DNA of 10,734 nucleotides from Clostridia bacterium. GTDB lineage: Bacteria > Bacillota > Clostridia > Oscillospirales > Acutalibacteraceae. The position numbers were made by a program, and so were the translations under genes. Location of the stretch: positions 1 to 10,734 of the forward strand of contig JAFTCS010000144.1 in assembly GCA_017454565.1 (NCBI GenBank). Direction: 5' to 3'. Below are positions 1 to 3,444 of the stretch, piece after piece (positions within the stretch are counted from its first letter, which is position 1; each line of letters opens with the position of its first letter). The notes beneath the pieces were generated by a model that was not told the DNA's origin, ran no database searches, and saw only the letters and a program-made list of their open reading frames with translations.

Positions 1-2
1 CA

Positions 3-401
3 GTCGCCCTTACCTTTGTGGTGGTCGTGCTGTTTCTTGGGCCGAGCACCAATTTCATCAATATGGTTTTTGGCGGCACCTCCGTGTACATGCACTTTGC
101 AGGCCCGCTTTTGGGAATAATATCCTTTTGCTTTATTGAGCGGCTGCATATTATAGAAAAGAAGCTGCTTATTCCCGCCGTCATTCCCGCAGCGATATAC
201 GGCGCCGTATATATTGTCATGGTGGTGTTCATAGGTGAGCGCAACGGCGGCTGGTACGACTTCTACGGCTTCAACATCGGGGGGTTCTGGTATTTGTCAT
301 GTGTGGTCATCATACTTGTGACACTGGGGCTTGCGGCGTTTCTGAGACTTTTACATAACAGGCTTGTGCGTTCATCATCGTCAAAGACTGAGAATAGTTA
401 A
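3..401 (+). CDS. Pr6Pr-like integral membrane protein, C-terminal part
   Basis: The reading frame is open to the left edge of the window, so this is the 3' end of a longer gene; the GTG at 18 is not a convincing start because it lies inside a hydrophobic helix and has no ribosome binding site. About 132 residues are visible with roughly four hydrophobic segments. Between them is a signature with a His followed by GPLLG, then a conserved PAAIYG stretch and a GGWYDFYGF loop. This pattern resembles the Pr6Pr family of small multi-helix membrane proteins (related to FAR-17a/AIG1 proteins), whose function in bacteria is not established. The tail RLLHNRLVRSSSSKTENS is basic and hydrophilic, consistent with a cytoplasmic C-terminus. 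A strong terminator follows directly, so it is the last gene of its transcript. The family call is from motif memory and is moderately secure; the membrane nature is clear. Confidence 0.6.
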   Translation, partial: VALTFVVVVLFLGPSTNFINMVFGGTSVYMHFAGPLLGIISFCFIERLHIIEKKLLIPAVIPAAIYGAVYIVMVVFIGERNGGWYDFYGFNIGGFWYLSCVVIILVTLGLAAFLRLLHNRLVRSSSSKTENS

Positions 402-403
402 AA

Positions 404-449
404 AACAACCGTACAGATCAATATGGTCTGTACGGTTGTTCAGTTTTAC
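404..449 (+). terminator. Rho-independent terminator after the Pr6Pr-like gene
   Basis: A 16-bp stem (404-419 with 425-440, one G-T wobble, loop AATAT) begins 2 bases after the stop codon and is followed by CAGTTTT. The A-rich left flank and long stem make this a convincing terminator for the plus-strand gene. Confidence 0.85.
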
Positions 450-462
450 TCATTAAATTGCA

Positions 463-495
463 CAAAAAACCGGCTGCGCAAAGCAGCCGGAAAAA
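463..495 (-). terminator. Terminator of the minus-strand surface-protein gene, probably bidirectional
   Basis: A perfect 8-bp GC-rich stem (CCGGCTGC at 470-477 with GCAGCCGG at 483-490, loop GCAAA) is flanked by AAAAAA on the left and AAAAA on the right. Read on the minus strand it is a stem followed by TTTTTT, 42 bases beyond the stop codon of the gene at 532-1335. Together with the hairpin at 404-440 it forms the convergent end between two genes. Confidence 0.85.
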
Positions 496-531
496 CTATT
501 CAGGTTTTTGATTTAAGCTCAGGGGTAAGAA

Positions 532-1335
532 TTACTCCTTAGAAGAAGCCTTCTTTGTCATTACAACAGCTACTGCCAGAGAAGCCATAACTACAGCTAC
601 GAGAGCAACTGCAGATGTTGTGTCGCCTGTGTCAACTGTCTTGCTGTCTTCTGAAGACTCCTCAACAGGTGTTGAGCTGGACTCCTCAGCAGGGGTCTCG
701 CTGGACTCCTCAGCAGGAGTCTCGCTGGACTCTTCAACAGGAGTCTCGCTGGACTCCTCACTTGACTCCTCAACAGGTGCATCAACCTTCTCATAGCTTA
801 CAACCCATGCGTTGAAAGCGTCGTCTGCGCCATCTTCATAACGGTCATCCTCGCTCTCAACACCGGACTGGTCTACAACCTTGTTTGTGTCGAGCTTAAC
901 CTTGATTGTGAGAGGAGCACCAACTGTAGCCTCTACACAGCAGTTTGTCTGGCTGTTGTAGGTACGGTTGTAAGCAGCTTCATAATCACCCCAGCTGTTA
1001 TCCCATGTGCCGTCTGTACGGATCTTGAACTGAACGCCTGAGAAGCCTCTGGAAACCTTGCCCTCTTCAGGACCCTTGTCTTCCATAGACTCGCTGATCA
1101 TACCCTCAGTAACGCTGTCGATAACGATAGTACCCTCGTAAACGCCGTCACCGTCATCATCAGTCATGGAAACGTCCTCGCCGCCCCAATCGCAGAAAGA
1201 ACCTGTGATACCAACTGATGCAGCCTTCTTGATGTCAGCGCTCTCTGCAAACTTGTCAGCGAAAGCTGTCATTGAAGCGGCAGATGTGATCATAGCAGCT
1301 GCAATAGCTATGCCAAGAATCTTTGTCTTTTTCAT
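532..1335 (-). CDS. Secreted surface protein with starch-binding-like (SusE/X25-like) domain, Glu/Ser/Thr/Pro repeat and C-terminal anchor
   Basis: The 267-residue product starts at an ATG placed 10 bases after a perfect AGGAGG. Residues 1-26 are a classic signal peptide (MKKTK, hydrophobic core, cleavage after TAFA). Residues about 41-183 form one domain with GSFCDWGG, then a DxDxDG-type acidic loop (DDDGDGVYEGTI) and later FKIRTDGTWDNSWG. These motifs resemble the small beta-sandwich carbohydrate-binding modules seen in SusE/SusF, in X25 modules of amylopullulanases and in the Ruminococcus bromii starch-adherence proteins. Residues 187-231 are a low-complexity spacer of four near-identical octads of the type TPVEESSE. 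The end has TVDTGD (233-238), a hydrophobic stretch (241-258) and KKASSKE. This looks like a sortase or membrane anchor, but a canonical LPxTG is missing. The gene has its own promoter and terminator, so it is monocistronic. Export and anchoring are well supported; glucan binding is inferred. Confidence 0.72.
   Translation of the reverse strand: MKKTKILGIAIAAAMITSAASMTAFADKFAESADIKKAASVGITGSFCDWGGEDVSMTDDDGDGVYEGTIVIDSVTEGMISESMEDKGPEEGKVSRGFSGVQFKIRTDGTWDNSWGDYEAAYNRTYNSQTNCCVEATVGAPLTIKVKLDTNKVVDQSGVESEDDRYEDGADDAFNAWVVSYEKVDAPVEESSEESSETPVEESSETPAEESSETPAEESSSTPVEESSEDSKTVDTGDTTSAVALVAVVMASLAVAVVMTKKASSKE
643..777 (-). repeat. In-frame 24-bp tandem repeat encoding TP(V/A)EESSE units
   Basis: Protein residues 187-231 of the surface protein consist of a lead-in VEESSEESSE followed by four octads (TPVEESSE, TPAEESSE, TPAEESSS, TPVEESSE). 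The period is 24 bp and the copies differ by single substitutions. This is a flexible, acidic, potentially O-glycosylated linker between the folded domain and the anchor. Copy number could vary between strains by slippage. Confidence 0.85.
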
Positions 1336-1345
1336 TGTAGTAAAT

Positions 1346-1422
1346 CCTCCTAAAAATTTTTCCGAGACATACCGGATATGCCCCTTTAGCTGTATTATAC
1401 ACTCTTATTAGCAAAAAATCAA
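1346..1422 (-). promoter_or_regulatory. Sigma-A promoter and RBS of the surface-protein gene
   Basis: On the minus strand a -35 TTGATT (1417-1422) and a consensus -10 TATAAT (1394-1399) are separated by exactly 17 bp. Transcription would start near 1387, giving an untranslated leader of about 50 bases that ends in AGGAGG (1346-1351) 10 bases before the ATG. Strong on both counts, which suggests high expression. Confidence 0.85.
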
Positions 1423-1798
1423 GAGGAAAGTTATTGCTGAACGTGAAAAAATTACAAAAATGTCATTTAACAATAGATTTATCTTACAATTAAAAATTGA
1501 AATGACGGGAAATTATGTAAATAAACAATAATAAATACTGAAACTTTGTCAGGATTGCTGTAAAATCGCCGCTTCCAATTGTTTAATATTACTGTTAAGA
1601 TATGGATGTTTTATTGATATTTGTAAAATAATACAAATAAATCGCTTATATATAGCAAACATATATTAACAAAGCACAAAAAGCTATACTGTTATTGCTG
1701 ATTCCGGCCGGGAGATCCGACGTATGAGAGAGAAATGAACAGACAGTGATATGGAATTCGGGGCGCAAAAATTATTTTAAAAAAATGTAAAAAAACTC
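1423..1798. other. AT-rich gene-free stretch upstream of the tRNA cluster
   Basis: This stretch between two promoters that fire away from each other holds no credible open reading frame. It is strongly AT-rich apart from a short GC island around 1702-1720. The one notable structure is a perfect 8-bp dyad, TATTTGTA at 1618-1625 and TACAAATA at 1632-1639 with a 6-base spacer, which looks like a protein-binding site or a small hairpin. I see no RNA gene that I recognise. Confidence 0.6.
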
Positions 1799-1827
1799 TT
1801 GACAAAACATCAGCAACGTGATATTAT
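1799..1827 (+). promoter_or_regulatory. Promoter of the tRNA-Thr/tRNA-Tyr unit
   Basis: A consensus -35 TTGACA (1799-1804) lies 17 bp upstream of a -10 TATTAT (1822-1827). The predicted start is near 1834, leaving about 30 bases of leader before the first tRNA. Confidence 0.85.
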
Positions 1828-1864
1828 AAACAAGTCGCAAGGAGACAGGCGGCAAAACAAACAA

Positions 1865-1937
1865 GCTGGTGTAGCTCAGTTGGTAGAGCAGCTGATTTGT
1901 AATCAGCAGGTCGGGGGTTCAAGTCCGTCCACCAGCT
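1865..1937 (+). tRNA. tRNA-Thr (anticodon TGT)
   Basis: A 73-base cloverleaf. The acceptor stem GCTGGTG (1865-1871) pairs perfectly with CACCAGC (1930-1936). The D-arm is GCTC/GAGC, the anticodon stem is GCTGA/TCAGC with loop TTTGTAA (anticodon TGT at 1898-1900, reading ACA), and the T-loop is TTCAAGT. The T-stem GGGGG/CCGTC contains a G-G mismatch and a G-T wobble, so it is weaker than usual. CCA is not encoded. It is the first gene of a two-tRNA transcript. Confidence 0.93.
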
Positions 1938-1945
1938 TTATATTT

Positions 1946-2027
1946 GGGAGAGTTCCAGAGCGGCCAAATGGGGCAGACTGTAAATCTGTTGTCGACGACT
2001 TCGGTGGTTCGAATCCACCCTCTCCCA
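1946..2027 (+). tRNA. tRNA-Tyr (anticodon GTA)
   Basis: An 82-base class II tRNA. The acceptor GGGAGAG (1946-1952) pairs with CTCTCCC (2020-2026), the discriminator is A, and the anticodon loop CTGTAAA has GTA at 1980-1982. The long variable arm around GTCGACGACTTCGG is typical of bacterial tRNA-Tyr. It lies 8 bases after tRNA-Thr and is cotranscribed with it. CCA is not encoded. Confidence 0.95.
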
Positions 2028-2031
2028 GAAA

Positions 2032-2065
2032 AGCCCCGACACAAAAGTGCCGGGGTTGAATTTTT
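2032..2065 (+). terminator. Terminator of the Thr-Tyr tRNA transcript
   Basis: An 11-bp stem (2032-2042 with 2047-2057, one A-C mismatch and a G-T wobble, loop AAAA) is followed by GAATTTTT. It begins 4 bases after tRNA-Tyr. Confidence 0.82.
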
Positions 2066-2159
2066 AGTGAATAATGAATAATGGATAATTTATAATGAAG
2101 TTTCACAGGGCGTTTCTGTATTATTCAATATTCATTATTCATTTTTCATTATTCATTAA
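2066..2159. repeat. AT-rich inverted-repeat hairpin element, copy 1
   Basis: The left arm is built from TGAATAATGAATAATGGATAAT-like units. A short centre contains GGGCGTTTCTGT, and the right arm is the reverse complement type (ATTCATTATTCATT units). The element starts right at the end of the preceding terminator. The centre and most of both arms recur at 2358-2457. It does not encode a protein. Confidence 0.8.
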
Positions 2160-2224
2160 TAAAACTGTCCGTCAGACAAAAGCTATTAAAGTGAATAATG
2201 AATCATCCAGATACATTTTCTTTC

Positions 2225-2230
2225 TATAAT
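2225..2230 (+). promoter_or_regulatory. Putative -10 box of tRNA-Gly within a small dyad
   Basis: TATAAT at 2225-2230 lies 25 bases before tRNA-Gly, but no good -35 is visible 17 bp upstream. The box sits inside a dyad, TTTCTTT (2217-2223) and AAAGAAA (2231-2237). A partial third copy of the AT-rich repeat (GTGAATAATGAAT at 2191-2203) occupies the -35 region. Confidence 0.5.
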
Positions 2231-2255
2231 AAAGAAAGCCCCCATAAAAACATCC

Positions 2256-2326
2256 GCAGGCATAGTATATTGGTAGTACATCAGCTTCCCAAGCTGAGTA
2301 GGCGGGTTCGATTCCCGTTGCCTGCT
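2256..2326 (+). tRNA. tRNA-Gly (anticodon CCC)
   Basis: A 71-base cloverleaf. The acceptor GCAGGCA (2256-2262) pairs with TGCCTGC (2319-2325). The anticodon stem TCAGC/GCTGA carries loop TTCCCAA with CCC at 2288-2290, reading GGG. The T-arm is GCGGG/CCCGT with loop TTCGATT. CCA is not encoded. It stands alone, between the two AT-rich hairpin repeats. Confidence 0.93.
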
Positions 2327-2331
2327 GAAAC

Positions 2332-2355
2332 GCCCCTCGTCTTGCGCCGAGGGGC
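2332..2355 (+). terminator. Stem-loop after tRNA-Gly, likely terminator or processing end
   Basis: A perfect 8-bp stem (GCCCCTCG at 2332-2339 with CGAGGGGC at 2348-2355) begins 5 bases after the tRNA. No T-tract follows, because AT-rich repeat copy 2 begins almost at once. It may have lost its T-tract or may act mainly as a processing signal. Confidence 0.55.
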
Positions 2356-2357
2356 TC

Positions 2358-2457
2358 AATGAATAATGAATAGTGAATAATGAATAATTTATAATAAAGC
2401 CGCAGGGGCGTTTCTGTATTATTCGTTATTCACTATTCATTTTTCATTATTCATTAA
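2358..2457. repeat. AT-rich inverted-repeat hairpin element, copy 2
   Basis: The arms at 2366-2388 and 2418-2440 pair over 23 positions with one mismatch and enclose a 29-base centre that includes CAGGGGCGTTTCTGT. The outer ends also pair (AATGAATAATGA with TCATTATTCATT). It is the same family as 2066-2159. The element ends 16 bases before the ATG of the four-helix-bundle gene, so it would lie in that gene's leader or promoter region. Confidence 0.82.
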
Positions 2458-2473
2458 AAATGAGGTTGTACGG

Positions 2474-2834
2474 ATGTATAAAGATAATCCCTTATTAGAA
2501 AAATCCTTAAAATTTGCCGCCAGAATAGTTAAACTATATCAGTACCTTGTTAACGAGAAAAAGGAATCCATCATTTCAAAGCAAATAATAAGAAGTGGTA
2601 CGTCCATAGGAGCAAACGCCAATGAAGCTGCTTATGGTGTCAGTCAGGCAGATTTCGTTTCCAAAATGCAAATTTCACTAAAAGAAACCGCAGAAACAGA
2701 ATATTGGCTCAGGTTGCTTGTAATGTCAGGATATGATTGATGAAGCACAAGGCAATTCAATGATAAACGATTGTCTTGAAATAAAAAGAATACTGATTGC
2801 TTCCTTAAAAACAGCAAAACACAAGAAGCAATAA
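2474..2834 (+). pseudogene. Four-helix-bundle protein (23S rRNA intervening-sequence protein family), broken by a one-base insertion
   Basis: The first frame (2474-2740, 88 residues) begins MYKDNPLLEKS and carries the family's core, with RSGTSIGANANEA, then FVSKMQISLKE and ETEYWLRLL, and stops after SGYD. The expected C-terminal helix continues in the next frame from 2736, starting IDEAQGNSMINDCLEIKR and ending HKKQ at a stop at 2832-2834. Removing the G at 2735 would join SGY to IDEA and give about 119 residues, the usual family length. The family folds as a pentameric four-helix bundle. Members sit in 23S rRNA intervening sequences and in scattered chromosomal sites, and the cellular role is unknown. 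A weak RBS (GAGG, 8 bases before the ATG) is present. A sequencing error or programmed shift cannot be excluded. Confidence 0.85.
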
Positions 2835-2901
2835 TTGATTGAGTTCGAGTCCAACAGTGGCTGACGAAAAATATCTTTTTCAGTACCTTTAGAAAGTGCG
2901 T

Positions 2902-2940
2902 GACCGCACGGGACGATTCGCGTAGTCGTTCCCTGCGGTC
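2902..2940. repeat. Strong inverted repeat (hairpin) between the two duplicated blocks
   Basis: GACCGCA (2902-2908) pairs with TGCGGTC (2934-2940). The inner GGGACGA (2910-2916) pairs with TCGTTCCC (2926-2933) with one bulge on each side, giving about 14 bp of stem and a loop TTCGCGTAG. It has no T-tract, so it is unlikely to be a terminator. It resembles the small GC-rich hairpin repeats that scatter in clostridial intergenic DNA. Confidence 0.75.
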
Positions 2941-3024
2941 GCTTTGTATTTCAGGAGTTCGAGTCCTGCGCCGCGCCGCAAGAAATATCTTTTTCAGTAC
3001 CTTACATATTTATAGCAGAACCTC

Positions 3025-3054
3025 AAAGCTGTACCGTCTGGTGCGGCTTTTTTT
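3025..3054 (+). terminator. Strong Rho-independent terminator
   Basis: An 11-bp stem (3025-3035 with 3040-3050, two G-T wobbles, loop GTCT) runs into seven T residues. It is enclosed by an outer perfect 8-bp inverted repeat, GCAGAACC (3015-3022) and GGTTCTGC (3065-3072). It would end any transcript coming from the four-helix-bundle region and insulates the metal operon downstream. Confidence 0.88.
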
Positions 3055-3104
3055 GCTTCTATGTGGTTCTGCCGGAGCGTATTTTATAAAATGTCAGCAG
3101 GCTA

Positions 3105-3133
3105 TTGACAGGAGGGAAATAAAGTAGTATAAT
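3105..3133 (+). promoter_or_regulatory. Sigma-A promoter of the metal-efflux operon
   Basis: Consensus -35 TTGACA (3105-3110) and consensus -10 TATAAT (3128-3133) have a 17-bp spacer. This is as strong a promoter as can be written, which normally implies a repressor for a stress gene. The start would be near 3140, just before or within the dyad at 3143-3162. Confidence 0.88.
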
Positions 3134-3142
3134 GTATTCAAC

Positions 3143-3162
3143 GATTAAACAAACATTTAATC
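3143..3162. promoter_or_regulatory. Operator-like dyad, ArsR/SmtB (CzrA/CadC) style
   Basis: A perfect inverted repeat, GATTAAA, six-base spacer CAAACA, TTTAATC, lies directly at the predicted transcription start. Its core TAAA-CAAACA-TTTA follows the layout of the CzrA/CadC operator core TGAA-CAAATA-TTCA. Metal sensors of this family repress Zn/Cd efflux genes. No regulator gene is in the window, so the identity of the binder is inferred. Confidence 0.55.
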
Positions 3163-3186
3163 ATATAAGAAGCGGAGGACTATATT

Positions 3187-3405
3187 ATGAAAAAGACCTA
3201 CAAGATCGACGTGGACTGCGCAAACTGCGCCAACAAGATGGAGAATGCCGCCAAAAATACTGAGGGCGTAAAGGATGCCACCGTCAACTTTATGATGTTG
3301 AAACTCATTGTTGAGTTTGAGGACGGCGCCGACCCCAAAGAGGTCATGCCCAGAGTGCTGAAAAACTGCAAAAAAGCAGAAAGCGACTGCGAGATATTCC
3401 TTTGA
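3187..3405 (+). CDS. Stand-alone heavy-metal-associated (HMA) domain protein
   Basis: The 72-residue product is a single ferredoxin-like HMA domain. The metal site is DCANC (Cys11 and Cys14) in the first loop, followed by the usual helix and strands (NKMENAAKNTEGVKDATVNF). An Asp directly before the first Cys is the form typical of Zn/Cd/Pb-type HMA domains such as ZntA, whereas copper chaperones usually have MxCxxC with Thr or His there. Two more Cys lie near the end (61 and 68). The ATG is 8 bases after GGAGG. It is the first gene of the operon, 36 bases ahead of the ATPase, which has no HMA domain of its own. It probably delivers or senses metal for that pump. A copper role is less likely but not excluded. 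Confidence 0.85.
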   Translation: MKKTYKIDVDCANCANKMENAAKNTEGVKDATVNFMMLKLIVEFEDGADPKEVMPRVLKNCKKAESDCEIFL

Positions 3406-3428
3406 TGAGAACATTCCGGCCGTTTTGT

Positions 3429-3444
3429 GAGGTGACCCCGTGTG
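3429..3444 (+). promoter_or_regulatory. RBS and GTG start that fix the ATPase N-terminus
   Basis: GAGGTGA (3429-3435) lies 6 bases before GTG at 3442. An in-frame TGA at 3433-3435 rules out any start further upstream, so translation begins at this GTG. The RBS overlaps the stop-containing upstream codons, with no coding overlap with the HMA gene. Confidence 0.85.

Larger units (their letters stand above)
2835..3104. other. Gene-free stretch with duplicated T-arm-like block, hairpin and terminator
   Basis: No coding gene is credible here. It contains two identical 12-bp blocks GAGTTCGAGTCC (2841-2852 and 2955-2966). Each is followed, 16 bases later, by an identical 21-bp block ending CAGTACCTT (2869-2889 and 2983-3003), so both pairs repeat with the same 114-bp offset. 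Between them lies a strong hairpin (2902-2940). A terminator at 3025-3054 closes the stretch. It may be tRNA gene debris, an integration scar, or a small RNA gene. Confidence 0.6.

Noticed and set aside
643..777. Possible CRISPR-like regular repeats
   Set aside because: The 24-bp units are contiguous, in frame and encode TPxEESSE octads; there are no spacers and no cas genes.
597..815. Repeat-rich small frames on both strands inside the surface-protein gene
   Set aside because: They are shadows of the 24-bp in-frame repeat, have no RBS and lie wholly within a gene with a strong promoter and signal peptide.
1799..2106. Plus- and minus-strand reading frames across the Thr and Tyr tRNA genes
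   Set aside because: They are translations of tRNA sequence; the minus one has the well-known GGFEPPKSSTTDLQSAPFG artefact. The cloverleaves explain the DNA fully.
2474..2834. Accessory gene (Avd-like) of a diversity-generating retroelement
   Set aside because: Avd shares the four-helix fold, but there is no reverse transcriptase, template repeat or variable repeat nearby, and the RSGTSIGANANEA core fits the 23S intervening-sequence protein family.
2835..3003. Two complete tRNA genes at the T-arm-like blocks
   Set aside because: Neither block has a matching acceptor 5' strand, D-arm or anticodon arm at the right distance, and the canonical T-stem pairing fails.
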